64,000 bases of DNA from Caenispirillum salinarum_A. GTDB lineage: Bacteria; Pseudomonadota; Alphaproteobacteria; Rhodospirillales; Rhodospirillaceae. Under the pieces are notes generated by a model that was given only the letters and a program-made list of their open reading frames with translations, made no database searches and had not been told where the DNA came from. The position numbers were made by a program, and so were the translations under genes. The stretch spans positions 4,774,001-4,838,000 of the forward strand of contig NZ_CP085224.1 in the NCBI RefSeq assembly GCF_044803115.1, in the 5' to 3' direction. Of the stretch, positions 1-13,175 are shown one piece after another (the stretch's first letter is position 1; each line of letters opens with the position of its first letter).

Positions 1-824
1 TAGATCTCGACCTCGGTGCCCTCGCGCAGGGCCTGGACCTTCTCGGCCACCACCTTCTGGGCAAGCTGCTGGCGCAACTGGCCTTCCACCTGCTCCAGCG
101 GCGGCGCCTCGGCGGTGCGGCGGTCTTCGACCTTGATGACGTGCCAGCCGAACTGGGTCTGCACCGGGCTCTCGCTCACGGCACCCGGCTCCATGGCGAA
201 GGCGGCGGCGGCGAAGGGCTCGACCATGTCGCCCTTCTTGAACCACCCCAGTTCACCGCCCTTGGGACCCGACGGGCCGGTGGATTCCTGTTTCGCCAGT
301 TCGGCGAAGTCGGCACCGCCTTCCAGCTTGTCGATAAGCTCCTGCGCCTTCTCCTCGGTCTCGACAAGAATGTGGCGGGCATTCACCTCGGGCTCTTCCG
401 GGGTCTGCTGCTTGAACTGCTCGTAGGCTTCCTGAATGCGCGCGTCCGTCAGTTCGTCATCGATCATCTGCTCCAGGTAGACCTGCTGGACGATGCGGCT
501 CTTGGCCTCGTCCAGGCGCTTCTGGACTTCTTCGCTGTCGGCGAGGCCGGCATCGCGGCCCGCCTGGGTCAGCAGCATGCTGTCGATGGCGCGCTCCACC
601 AGCGGCTGAAAGACCGCCTCCATGGGCATCATGGCGACCTGCGGCACCTGCTCGGCCATGCTCTGCTTGATGGACTGCAGTTCCGAGCGGCGGATTTCCT
701 GGTCGCCGACGCGGGCCACGACCGGGTCCTCGTCCTGGGCGAAGGACGGCGCCGGCGCGGCGATGACGGCCGGCAGGGCGACGGCGGTGGCGAACAGGGC
801 GGCGCGCAGGGACTTGAATACCAT
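1..824 (-). CDS. Parvulin-type peptidylprolyl cis-trans isomerase, partial (C-terminus beyond left edge)
   Basis: Periplasmic foldase that would catalyse prolyl-bond isomerisation in exported proteins. The reading frame is open from an ATG at 824 to the window edge. An AGGAG ribosome-binding site lies just upstream. Residues 1-29 form a signal peptide ending SFA before QDED. A SurA/PrsA-like N-terminal helical segment follows. A rotamase (parvulin) domain lies at about residues 140-235, recognisable by ARHILVET, GGADFAELA, GGELGWF and FGWHVIKV. The family usually runs about 290-320 residues, so little is missing. It is divergent from secA, fitting a secretion and folding neighbourhood. The exact subfamily (PrsA-like or PpiD/SurA-like) is not settled. 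Confidence 0.88.
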   Translation of the reverse strand, partial: MVFKSLRAALFATAVALPAVIAAPAPSFAQDEDPVVARVGDQEIRRSELQSIKQSMAEQVPQVAMMPMEAVFQPLVERAIDSMLLTQAGRDAGLADSEEVQKRLDEAKSRIVQQVYLEQMIDDELTDARIQEAYEQFKQQTPEEPEVNARHILVETEEKAQELIDKLEGGADFAELAKQESTGPSGPKGGELGWFKKGDMVEPFAAAAFAMEPGAVSESPVQTQFGWHVIKVEDRRTAEAPPLEQVEGQLRQQLAQKVVAEKVQALREGTEVEI

Positions 825-1005
825 GGACGGGCTCCTTCGGGGCCTTGGGTGATAAAGTGGCTTTCGTTTATGCAACGCCGGAGGCGGCGCAAGGCGGCAC
901 AAAGACCGCCACAGCTTTCCGGCGAAATTAAGGGTGGACAGATCACCACATCGGACGCCCGCCCGCAAGGTCCGCCCCGGCATGGGCCGCCGCATCCCGC
1001 CCGCG

Positions 1006-1034
1006 TTGACACAGAAGCGGGGCCGCTCTATGTG
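1006..1034 (+). promoter_or_regulatory. Candidate sigma-70 promoter for secA
   Basis: A perfect TTGACA -35 box at 1006-1011 is followed after 17 bases by TATGTG at 1029-1034, about 60 bases before the secA start. The -35 and spacing are good and the -10 is imperfect. The rest of the 825-1096 gap shows no gene. Confidence 0.5.
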
Positions 1035-1096
1035 TTTCACCGTCCGGAAAGGCGTCCGCCTCTCTTCTACAGTCTACGTCCGAGGTAACCATCCCC

Positions 1097-3820
<2,724 letters not shown>

Positions 3821-3855
3821 GGCCGCGCCGGCGCGCATGTCCCGCCCTCGGTTGA

Positions 3856-3881
3856 AAGGATGCGCCATTGGGCGTATCCTT
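3856..3881 (+). terminator. Stem-loop downstream of secA
   Basis: AAGGATGCGCC and GGCGTATCCTT form an 11-bp stem with one G-T wobble and a short loop, 36 bases after the secA stop. There is no clear T-run, so termination strength is uncertain. Confidence 0.4.
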
Positions 3882-3910
3882 GATCCGAATCATGGGGAGA
3901 GAGTCGCACC

Positions 3911-4126
3911 ATGTCGATCGACAGCCTGAACATGGTCAACCGGGCCGAGGAGCGCGGCGAACTGATCCGCCAGCAGGTCCAGGGCCAGTTGGCGACCAAG
4001 ATGGTCAAGGCCGCCACCCAGTCGGCGCTGGCGCAGGTTGAGGCGGTGGCCGAATCCGTCGCCCAGACCCGCGCCCTGATGGACGCCGCGCAGGGCCGCG
4101 GCACGCAGGTGAACACCACCGCCTGA
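3911..4126 (+). CDS. Small hypothetical protein (71 aa)
   Basis: I do not recognise this protein. It is short, charged and predicted largely helical, with Gln/Ala-rich stretches such as RQQVQGQLATKM and AQVEAVAESVAQTRALMDA. It has no signal peptide or membrane segment. A GGGGAGAG sequence upstream of the ATG serves as ribosome-binding site, and codon use matches the neighbours. The spaced small hydrophobic residues suggest a coiled coil. A loose resemblance to short flagella-associated helical proteins is not strong enough to name it. Confidence 0.65.
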   Translation: MSIDSLNMVNRAEERGELIRQQVQGQLATKMVKAATQSALAQVEAVAESVAQTRALMDAAQGRGTQVNTTA

Positions 4127-4183
4127 CGCCGCGCGCGGTGCTCCGGCGGCGCCATTTTCCTTTACCGGAAGGACGTTTGAGCC

Positions 4184-4402
4184 ATGGCCGGACCCGGCCG
4201 CGTCGGAGGAAGCCCCGCCAGTCGGGCGCCCGTTTCGGGTGCCCGCGACCGTCGCCGCGCGTCCTCCTCCGCCTTCTGGGACTCCATCGAGGAGCGCGAG
4301 TCGCCCGACGACCGGCCGCGCCACCGCAATCATGTGCGCATCGACGGCGTCACCTTCGACCGCGACGCTCCGCGCGGAACGTACCTCAACATCGTGGTGT
4401 GA
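4184..4402 (+). CDS. Small hypothetical protein (72 aa)
   Basis: Unrecognised short protein preceded by a GGAAGGACG ribosome-binding site. The first half is low-complexity (Ser/Ala/Arg/Gly). The second half has a better-defined pattern, HRNHVRIDGVTFDRDAPRGTY, that looks like a small beta-rich module. It is not obviously exported. It lies 57 bases after the previous small gene in the same direction, so the two could be co-transcribed. No function is claimed. Confidence 0.6.
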   Translation: MAGPGRVGGSPASRAPVSGARDRRRASSSAFWDSIEERESPDDRPRHRNHVRIDGVTFDRDAPRGTYLNIVV

Positions 4403-4479
4403 TGCCCACGCGAAATGCGGGGCCTTGGCCATGCACACTCGTCGGGCGCCGGCCGGCGCACCCGCGCCGCCATCGGTGA

Positions 4480-6360
<1,881 letters not shown>

Positions 6361-6452
6361 GCGTCTCCCAGACCTTCCTTCATGAAACTGCCAAAACCTT
6401 AAGGGCTGCGACCTTAACAAAGCCTCTCACCCTTGCCGACCTTTGTCGAAGG

Positions 6453-8441
6453 TCACCCCTTGCGGCCCTCGGGGCCGCGGTGGCCCCGGTTCATGAGAAC
6501 CATCACCTTTTCTTCCAACTGCTCGGGCGGGAAGGGTTTGGCGATATAGGCCGTCACGTCGTGGGCCATGGCCTCCTCCACCGCCGGTTGCGTGGCGAGC
6601 GCCGTCACCATCAGGAACGGCAGCTTTGGATGGGTGCTGCGCACCTGCTTCAATAGATCGATGCCCGACATGCGCGGCATCATCCAGTCCGAGATGACGA
6701 GGTCGAAGGCATCGTCCTGCTCGGCGAACAGGTCGAGGGCCTCGTGCCCGTCTTCGGCGCTGGTGATTTGCGAAACGCCCATGTCGCTCAACACCATCCG
6801 GATGTAGCTGGCCGAGGCCTCCTCGTCCTCCACCACCATCACGCGCATCCGGGTTACGTCGACGAAGGGCACGCCGGCCGCGCGCATCTTCTCGCCCAGC
6901 AGCGCAAGGCGCTTGGCGCCCTCTGCACTGTCGCTGGCGCCGGCAAGGAACTCGCGGATGACGGTGGGGCGCTGCGCATAGCGGGTCAGGTGCGCCCGCG
7001 CCCGCTTGACGCATTCGCCCTCGGTGAAGGCTCCCTCGGCGCAGAGGTCCAGCGTCTCCAGCACCTTCTGCGGCGGCGGCTTGTCCTTCTCGAAGGGCGC
7101 GAAGACCTGATTGGTGCGGATGAAAGTCAGCTGCACCTGGTCCAGCATGGTCGCCCAGTTCACCCGCTCCTCGGCGGGGAACAGGGACGCCTTCACCCGG
7201 CGCTGCACGTCGGCCACCGACCGCAGCTTGCGCAGGCGCGTCTTGGAACTGTCGAGCAGCCGGCCGGCGAAGTCGCGGTCCTCCAGAAAGCTGCGCAGGT
7301 ACTCCTCGACGATCTTCCGGGCGTAGGCGCCGAAGACCATCTTCTGCATGTCGAACAGGGTCTCAACCTTCTCCAGAACCGTCTTGCCCGCCAGCATGTC
7401 CTGCAGGGCCCCGGTGGAGACGATGCGGGCGACCCGCTTCTCGATGGCGTCCGCCGTGGCGTGGCCGCCCAAAAAGACATGTCCGCCCGGTTTCAGCGCC
7501 TGCGCAAGGCGGCTGATGAGCTGAAGCTCCGCCAGCAGCTGGCCGCCGCCATAGGCGTCGCCGGCCATCGACGGCAGCAGGCGGTCGCGGCGCGACAGCT
7601 CATGGTGCAGGGCCGCCATGAGGCCGGCGCGCGCGCGCTCCATGCCCTCGTCGGCCAGCACCGCGCGCAGGCGCAGCACCTGATCGATCCGGGTGCGCTC
7701 CGGCGGCGCCTTTCCGCCCGGCGGGTCGGGCTCCAGCAGGGGCGTCTCGGGCGCCAGGACGCCCGCCATCACCAGAAGGTCCTCCAGCACCATGTTGATG
7801 GGATCGACGCGCTCGCAGATGTCGTGAATGGCGCCACCGGCGCGCAGCACCTCGCCCAGCACCTGGTCGACGCGCGCCTTGGCCTCGGCCGACAGGCTCT
7901 CGCCCTCGCACAGGGCGAGGATGCGCTCGGTCTTCTCGCCCCAGTCGCGGCCGCCCTGGAGATACTGGGTCAGCGCGCTGTCGGCCAGGAAGGCCGCCTC
8001 CGCCTCGTCGCCCGCCGCCTGCCGCAGGGCCGCCACCTGATCGGAATACCCGCCCGGCCTGGCCTCGGGCGGCTTCTTCTCGGTGATGCGGGCGCGGGTA
8101 CGCTTCTGCGCCTTGGCGGCCAGGGCCGTCAGGGTGCCGATCCGGTCCGACGGCTTGATGCCCAGCTGCTTGGCCTGGATGTCGGCGGCGCGCTGCAGGG
8201 CGCCCTGCCAGTGGCGATCCCCCTCCACATGCTTCTGCAGGGTCGGCGAGTGCAGAAGCTCCGTCGGCGTGGCGTGATGGCCCTCAAGGAATGGTGCCAG
8301 CAGGCGCCCGATCATAAGGCGCGCCGCCGGCTGGTAGAGGTCGTTCACGCTTTCGCAAAGCGGCCCGGCCTCGGCGTCGACGCCGTCCGGTGCCGCGGAA
8401 GGGGCCGTGGGCCCGCCGGCGGTCTGCGTCTGGCTGCTCAT
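6453..8441 (-). CDS. Response regulator with long helical N-terminal region and C-terminal receiver
   Basis: The last ~125 residues form a standard receiver domain: VMVVEDEE with the acidic pair, VISDWMMPRMSG with the phospho-acceptor Asp near residue 583, VTALAT and the conserved Lys in AYIAKPFPP. The first ~530 residues are almost entirely helical and carry no domain I recognise. The 8441 ATG is preferred over an upstream TTG because the AGGAGGGA box sits too close to that TTG. Having the receiver at the C-terminus without an attached output or kinase domain is unusual. The gene sits between a diguanylate cyclase and a hybrid kinase, suggesting that the kinase phosphorylates it. Function of the N-terminal part is unknown. 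Confidence 0.85.
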   Translation of the reverse strand: MSSQTQTAGGPTAPSAAPDGVDAEAGPLCESVNDLYQPAARLMIGRLLAPFLEGHHATPTELLHSPTLQKHVEGDRHWQGALQRAADIQAKQLGIKPSDRIGTLTALAAKAQKRTRARITEKKPPEARPGGYSDQVAALRQAAGDEAEAAFLADSALTQYLQGGRDWGEKTERILALCEGESLSAEAKARVDQVLGEVLRAGGAIHDICERVDPINMVLEDLLVMAGVLAPETPLLEPDPPGGKAPPERTRIDQVLRLRAVLADEGMERARAGLMAALHHELSRRDRLLPSMAGDAYGGGQLLAELQLISRLAQALKPGGHVFLGGHATADAIEKRVARIVSTGALQDMLAGKTVLEKVETLFDMQKMVFGAYARKIVEEYLRSFLEDRDFAGRLLDSSKTRLRKLRSVADVQRRVKASLFPAEERVNWATMLDQVQLTFIRTNQVFAPFEKDKPPPQKVLETLDLCAEGAFTEGECVKRARAHLTRYAQRPTVIREFLAGASDSAEGAKRLALLGEKMRAAGVPFVDVTRMRVMVVEDEEASASYIRMVLSDMGVSQITSAEDGHEALDLFAEQDDAFDLVISDWMMPRMSGIDLLKQVRSTHPKLPFLMVTALATQPAVEEAMAHDVTAYIAKPFPPEQLEEKVMVLMNRGHRGPEGRKG

Positions 8442-8510
8442 GCGTCCGTCCAATCCCTCCTGGCCCGCCGCCGCGGGTCTTTTTGCTTGGCGTAGCCCAG
8501 CCGCCGGCCG

Positions 8511-11483
8511 TCAGGCGTCCAGAGCGGCGCGAACGGCAGCGAGCAGGCGGTCGGGGTCGACCGGCTTGGCAAGGAAGGTCACCCCCTCCCCCAGGTCGGC
8601 CAACCGGTCCTCCGCCTCGGCGGCATACCCCGAAACAAGTACCACTTTCAGATGAGGGTAGTCCTCCCGCATCGCGCGGACCAGGTCAAGTCCGCCGAGG
8701 CCCGGCATGACCATGTCGCTGACCAGCACGTCGATGCCCTCGCCCTCGGAACGCCAGACGTCCAGCGCTTCCTCGCCGTCGGCGCAGGAGACCACCTCCA
8801 TCCCATGCTCCTCCAGCACCAGCCGCAGGTACTCGCGCACGGGCGCCTCGTCCTCGGCCAGCAGGGCGGTGCCCCACAGGTCGACCACCGGCGCCGCCTC
8901 ACCCGCGACGGCAGCCTCCGCCGGCGTTTCCACGGCCGGCAGGTAGAGCCGGAAGCACGCGCCCTGTCCCGGGCGCCCCTCCACCTCGACCGCGCCGCCG
9001 GCGTGCGTCGCAAGGGCATAGACCATCGCAAGGCCGAGCCCCGTGCCCTTGCCCTGGGGCTTGGTGGTGAAGAAGGGCTCGAAGATGCGGGTGGCCGTTT
9101 CGGCTTCGAGCCCGGTGCCGGTGTCGGTCACCTCCACCACCGCGAACCGCTCCCCCCGCAGCGAAGGCAGCCGGTCGCGCAACGCGCCGTCGCGGGAGGC
9201 ATCCACCACGTCGATGGCGATGTCCAGCCGGCCGTCGCCGCCCCCGGCCTCGGCGATGGCGTCGCGGCCGTTGATCGCCAGGTTCACCACCGCCTGGGTA
9301 AACCGGGCCGGATCGACCTCCACCCGCGCGGCATCCACCCTTGGCACGATGGACAGGTCCACCGTCTCGCCCAGGACGGGCCGCAGGAAGCTTTTCAGTT
9401 CGCGCACCGTGTCCACCACGTCGATCACCACGGCCTGCTCGGCACCGCGCTGGCGGCTGAAGTCCAGAAGCTGCGCGGTCAGCGTCGCGGCCCGGTCCGA
9501 CGCCTTGACCACCTCCGCCAGGCACGACTCGACGCGCGCCGTCTCGGCCACCTGCCGCTGGGCCATGCGGGCGAAGCCGCCGATGGCTGTCAGCATGTTG
9601 TTGAACTCGTGCGCGATGCCGCCGGCCAGTTGCCCCACCGCGTCCAGCTTCTGTGCCTGCTGGAGCGCCAGTTCGGCCGAACGCCGGTCGGTGATGTCGG
9701 CCAGCACCACCAGCGTCGCATCGCCGCCTTCCTGCGCCAGCGGATAGCGCCCCACCAGCAGATGCCGCTCCGCCCGGCCGCCGCCGCGCAAGGTCCGCTC
9801 CTCCATGGCTTCGATGCCGGCCCCCGCCCCCTCTTCCACCGGCGGCGGCGGTTCATTCCCGAGAAGGTCCGCCAGCGACCGGCCGAGCGGCGAATCGTCG
9901 CACAGGATGGCGCGGGCGGCGGCGTTGGCAAAGCGCACCCTGTCACCGCGCGTCATGAGGATGCCGTAGGGCGCCCGCTCCACCAGATGGCGGTAGCGCG
10001 CCTCGCTGTCGCGCAAGGCGGCCAGGGCGCGCTGGCGGTCCAGTTCGGCGGCGGCGCGGGCGGCGAAAATGTCCAGCAGGGCCCGCCCGCCCGCGCGGGG
10101 CTCGATCGGTGTTGCGTGCACGGCGGCCACAAGCCCCATGGGATGGCCGGAGCCGCCGCGGATCACCCGCACGAGCGTGCCGCCGGCCTCCAGGTCCCGC
10201 GCCATGGCGCAGTCCTCCAGCCGCTCCGCCATCGTCCCGGACAGCAAGTCGCCGCCCCCGTCGCGGGAGGCCGGGCGGAACAGACCGTGGAAGGCGGTCT
10301 CCACCAGCGGCCGCGACGCCACCTCCACCGGGCGGCCGTCGCGCACCGCCGCCACGGGCACCAGCCGATCGCCCTCCAGCGCGGCGATCAGGGCGCCGTC
10401 CACGTCCAGGGCGCGCGCCAGACTGTCGGCGAGGTCGGGGAAGAAGTCCTCCGCCCCGTCGCCCCCGCGCCGGTGCGATACGCCCGTGGCCAGTTCCGTC
10501 AGCACCGCCTCGTGCCGGCGGTGCTCGGTCACGTCGGTCACCGTGGCCACGCTGCCGCCGGTGGGCATGGGCGTGACGAGAACTTCCAGCCGCCGCTCCC
10601 CCACGGTGATCTCGCAGGCCTCGGCGGCGGCATCCAGCGGCACCAGGGGTTCCGCACCAAGGATGTCGGACAAGGCACGCCCCTTCAGCGCATCGGGATC
10701 GGCGGCCGTCAGGCGCGGGAAGACCGTGTTCCAGGTCACGCACCGGCGGGCATCATCGAACACGGCGACGCCCTGGGTGATGCTTTCCAGTGTGGTCTGG
10801 AGCAGCGCCGTCGATTCGGCCAGGTCCTGCTCGTGGCGCTTCAGTTCCGAGATGTCCATGAGCACCTTGACCACGCCGCCCGAGCCCGTGGCGTGCTCGC
10901 TGATCCGGTACCACCGGCCGTCGGACAGGCGGACATCGGCCGGCGCCCGCGATTCCAGGTGGCGCCGGAGGCGGCGCTCCACCCAGGTTTCCAGCGGTCC
11001 GTCGTCGTCGGGATCGCGGGCGCCGCGGCGGGCGGCCTCGCGCAGCAGGGCGTCGAAGGTGATGCCGGGCTCCAGAATGTCCGCCAGCATCGGATAGGCG
11101 CTGCGGTAGCGCTCGTTGCAGTGGATCAGACGGCCGTCCTGCCCGAACAGAACGAAGCCTTCCGACACCGACTCCACGGCGTCCAGCATGTGGGCCTGAA
11201 GGTCGGCGCTCTGCTCCACGCGCACGCGGGCGGCACCGATCTCGGCGGCGGCGGCGGCCAGGGCGCGCTCCGCCTTCCGGGCACGCCGCACCAGGGCCAG
11301 CACCGCCCCGACCGCTGCGGCGGCCGGGCCGGCAACCGCCGGCCACGCCAGTCCCGCCACCGCCGACGTGCTGGCGGCAGCGCAGGCGGCAGCCAGGATC
11401 AGCGCCGGCGCAAGCAGGCCCCGGGCACGCAGGTCCAGGCCCGGCACGCCCGCCGGGGCGGCCATGGGGTCTGTGTCTCGCAT
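8511..11483 (-). CDS. Hybrid sensor histidine kinase (TM, PAS, GAF, HisKA, HATPase, receiver)
   Basis: Membrane-associated signalling kinase of about 990 residues. Two membrane helices occupy residues ~24-66, then a coiled coil, two PAS domains, a GAF-like segment, a further PAS, the dimerisation domain with phospho-acceptor His in GGIAHEFNNML (about 624), the ATPase domain (DTGTGL; GKGTGLGLAMVYAL near 817), and a C-terminal receiver with Asp in VLVSDMVMPGLGG (about 921). The start at 11483 is supported by a GGAGGGACC box 7 bases upstream; a longer frame exists but lacks this. The H-box and N-box fit the HisKA kinases that end in a receiver. It lies 69 bases upstream of the receiver protein gene, in the same direction. 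Confidence 0.92.
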   Translation of the reverse strand: MRDTDPMAAPAGVPGLDLRARGLLAPALILAAACAAASTSAVAGLAWPAVAGPAAAAVGAVLALVRRARKAERALAAAAAEIGAARVRVEQSADLQAHMLDAVESVSEGFVLFGQDGRLIHCNERYRSAYPMLADILEPGITFDALLREAARRGARDPDDDGPLETWVERRLRRHLESRAPADVRLSDGRWYRISEHATGSGGVVKVLMDISELKRHEQDLAESTALLQTTLESITQGVAVFDDARRCVTWNTVFPRLTAADPDALKGRALSDILGAEPLVPLDAAAEACEITVGERRLEVLVTPMPTGGSVATVTDVTEHRRHEAVLTELATGVSHRRGGDGAEDFFPDLADSLARALDVDGALIAALEGDRLVPVAAVRDGRPVEVASRPLVETAFHGLFRPASRDGGGDLLSGTMAERLEDCAMARDLEAGGTLVRVIRGGSGHPMGLVAAVHATPIEPRAGGRALLDIFAARAAAELDRQRALAALRDSEARYRHLVERAPYGILMTRGDRVRFANAAARAILCDDSPLGRSLADLLGNEPPPPVEEGAGAGIEAMEERTLRGGGRAERHLLVGRYPLAQEGGDATLVVLADITDRRSAELALQQAQKLDAVGQLAGGIAHEFNNMLTAIGGFARMAQRQVAETARVESCLAEVVKASDRAATLTAQLLDFSRQRGAEQAVVIDVVDTVRELKSFLRPVLGETVDLSIVPRVDAARVEVDPARFTQAVVNLAINGRDAIAEAGGGDGRLDIAIDVVDASRDGALRDRLPSLRGERFAVVEVTDTGTGLEAETATRIFEPFFTTKPQGKGTGLGLAMVYALATHAGGAVEVEGRPGQGACFRLYLPAVETPAEAAVAGEAAPVVDLWGTALLAEDEAPVREYLRLVLEEHGMEVVSCADGEEALDVWRSEGEGIDVLVSDMVMPGLGGLDLVRAMREDYPHLKVVLVSGYAAEAEDRLADLGEGVTFLAKPVDPDRLLAAVRAALDA

Positions 11484-11598
11484 CTGTCTTGGTCCCTCCG
11501 TCCGGCACGACGGGCCGGTGTCGACAGGGTGCCGCGCAGGCGCGGTGGGAGCAAGACTTTCGGGGTAGACAAGGCGCCGGTCGCGCCGGCGGTGGACG

Positions 11599-12147
11599 TC
11601 AGCGGGGGCCGGCGGGCTGCGGCTGGGTGCGGGCCAGGTCTTCCAGGATGCGCATTTTTTCCAGGTCGCCCAGCAGGGTCTCCACGGCGCGGTCCAGCGC
11701 GTCGGCGATCTCGGCCGCCACGTCCGCAGCCCCGCCGGTGCGCAGGCGGTGGAGGTCGCCCAGGATGGCCTCGTCATTCTGTCGCAGCGCCTGGACCAGG
11801 GCATGCAACTCGCCGTGATCCAGGACCGAAGGCCCCTCCTCGCCGCCAAGCGGCACGCGGCCGTCTGCATCGGCGCAGGAGCGCGGGTCGGAGCCGGACG
11901 CCCGCGCGCCGCCCCACGGCAAGGGGACGGCGCCGCCCTCGGCCATCGGGATCGGAGCCTCTACGGGCGTGACGCCGACGACGGTGCCGAGAACATCGCC
12001 CAGGTCGTGCCGGGCGGCCGCCAGATGCTTGAACTGGAGGCGCAGCCCGGGGTCGCCCACCACGCGCGCGGCACCCTGATAGTGGTGTGCCGCCTGACGG
12101 CAGGATTCGACCAGAGAGACAAAACCGTCGGGGAGCGACGCGATCAT
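11599..12147 (-). CDS. DUF2383/PA2169-like helical bundle protein
   Basis: The N-terminal segment with LVESCRQAAHHYQGAA, then LRLQFKHLAAARHDLGDVL, matches the pattern of the DUF2383 (PA2169) four-helix-bundle family, often linked to stress. The middle is a Gly/Pro-rich linker, and the last ~70 residues form a second helical pair (HALVQALRQNDEAILGDL; ALDRAVETLLGDLEKMRIL). The start at ATG 12147 places the family motif at the true N-terminus; an upstream in-frame start adds an unrelated stretch. No signal peptide. It is the first of three small stress-type genes on this strand. The family assignment is by pattern only. Confidence 0.7.
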   Translation of the reverse strand: MIASLPDGFVSLVESCRQAAHHYQGAARVVGDPGLRLQFKHLAAARHDLGDVLGTVVGVTPVEAPIPMAEGGAVPLPWGGARASGSDPRSCADADGRVPLGGEEGPSVLDHGELHALVQALRQNDEAILGDLHRLRTGGAADVAAEIADALDRAVETLLGDLEKMRILEDLARTQPQPAGPR

Positions 12148-12183
12148 CAGGCGGGGTCCTCGCGGGAATGGGCCATCATGGAC

Positions 12184-12209
12184 AACCATGTCGCACCCGT
12201 AGTTGTTCC
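12184..12209 (-). promoter_or_regulatory. Candidate EcfG-type general stress promoter for the DUF2383-like gene
   Basis: Read on the minus strand, GGAAC (12209-12205) is followed after 17 bases by GGTT (12187-12184). The alphaproteobacterial EcfG consensus is GGAAC-N16/17-CGTT, so the -35 is perfect and the -10 has one mismatch. It is about 37 bases upstream of the chosen ATG. Confidence 0.35.
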
Positions 12210-12314
12210 ACGCCGCAGGCCGGCACAGCGGCGCCGGTCGCCTCCGCGTGGACCATTACTATACCCGGAAAACCTCCTGTAAGCGCAAGCTGCCCAGTGG
12301 AACTATCCGATCGG

Positions 12315-12482
12315 TTACCGCCGGCCGCGAATCAAGTGGGCGATCAGCGATACGACCAGCAGCGCCAGGAAGATGAAGAACAGGATTTGCGCGATACCGG
12401 CCGACGCAGAGGCAATCCCGCCAAACCCGAAGACCGCCGCGATGATGGCGACAATGAAGAAGATCAGGGCCCAGTAGAGCAT
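12315..12482 (-). CDS. DUF1328 family small membrane protein
   Basis: A 55-residue protein with two membrane helices: MLYWALIFFIVAIIAAVFGF, a short GGIASASAGIA link, then ILFFIFLALLVVSLIAHLI with an arginine-rich end. This is the pattern of the DUF1328 (UPF0391/YtjA) family, small inner-membrane proteins of unknown function often induced by stress. The start is set by an AAAAGGAGGACGAC box directly before the ATG. The longer frame upstream of it is not conserved in character. Confidence 0.88.
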   Translation of the reverse strand: MLYWALIFFIVAIIAAVFGFGGIASASAGIAQILFFIFLALLVVSLIAHLIRGRR

Positions 12483-12600
12483 GTCGTCCTCCTTTTGGAG
12501 CGGGCTGCTGCCCTTGTTCTGGTTGATGGGGCGTTCGCCGTTCCGGGCCGCCGGGCCACGCCGCACGACCGGCGACAGGGGCGCAATGTCTGAGCACTGA

Positions 12601-12621
12601 CCCGCCGCCGGCCGTGGCGGG
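12601..12621 (-). terminator. GC-rich hairpin after the DUF883-like gene
   Basis: CCCGCC and GGCGGG form a 6-bp stem just downstream of the minus-strand gene ending at 12625. There is no T-run, so this is a weak call. Confidence 0.25.
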
Positions 12622-12624
12622 ACC

Positions 12625-12987
12625 TTAGTCGCGGTCCATGATCTTGCCGAGCAGCAGGCCGATGCCGAACGCGACCAGGACGCTGGTCATGGGGCGTTCC
12701 TCTATGGTGGCCTGGGCCTGTTCCAGCCCGGCGCGGGCACGCGCCTGGTATTCCTCGGCGGTCGCCTGAGCCCGGTGCTGGTAGTCGTCGGCAGTGGCAC
12801 GGGCGCGCTCGGCGTAGGACCGGCCACGCGCGGTCGAGACGTCCTTCAGGCTTTCCGTCAGGGCCGCGAAATCCTTGCGCAGGGCGTCCATGTCAGCCTT
12901 CAGGCGGTCGACGTCGGACTCTGCGCGGGCGCGCGCCGTTCCTTCCGTGGCGCTCTGGGACGCGGCGGGTTGATTGGCCTCGGCCAT
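12625..12987 (-). CDS. DUF883 (ElaB/YqjD-like) C-tail-anchored membrane protein
   Basis: A 120-residue protein with a long amphipathic, Ala/Glu/Arg-rich coiled coil (about 20-95) followed by the typical ending IEERPMTSVLVAFGIGLLLG and a short basic-acidic tail. That ending, a single C-terminal membrane helix after ERP, is the mark of the DUF883/YqjD/ElaB group. YqjD binds ribosomes at the inner membrane in stationary phase; that role is only inferred here. The AAGGAGGACATTC sequence before the ATG is a strong ribosome-binding site. Grouped with DUF1328 and DUF2383-like genes, it suggests a stress-response set. Confidence 0.85.
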   Translation of the reverse strand: MAEANQPAASQSATEGTARARAESDVDRLKADMDALRKDFAALTESLKDVSTARGRSYAERARATADDYQHRAQATAEEYQARARAGLEQAQATIEERPMTSVLVAFGIGLLLGKIMDRD

Positions 12988-13175
12988 GAATGTCCTCCTT
13001 CATGCGGTGGGTTGCCGGAAACCGGAAAATCCGTCTCGCCTTTCAACGCAGTGGACACCTCATCCGCTGCAACCTCCACCGCACGAGGCATGCATCACTT
13101 CGTCGCTTGACGCGCAGCCGTCCGCCTTCGGACCATGCCCGGCTCACGAACAGGAACAAGAACGGGAGGATCGGC

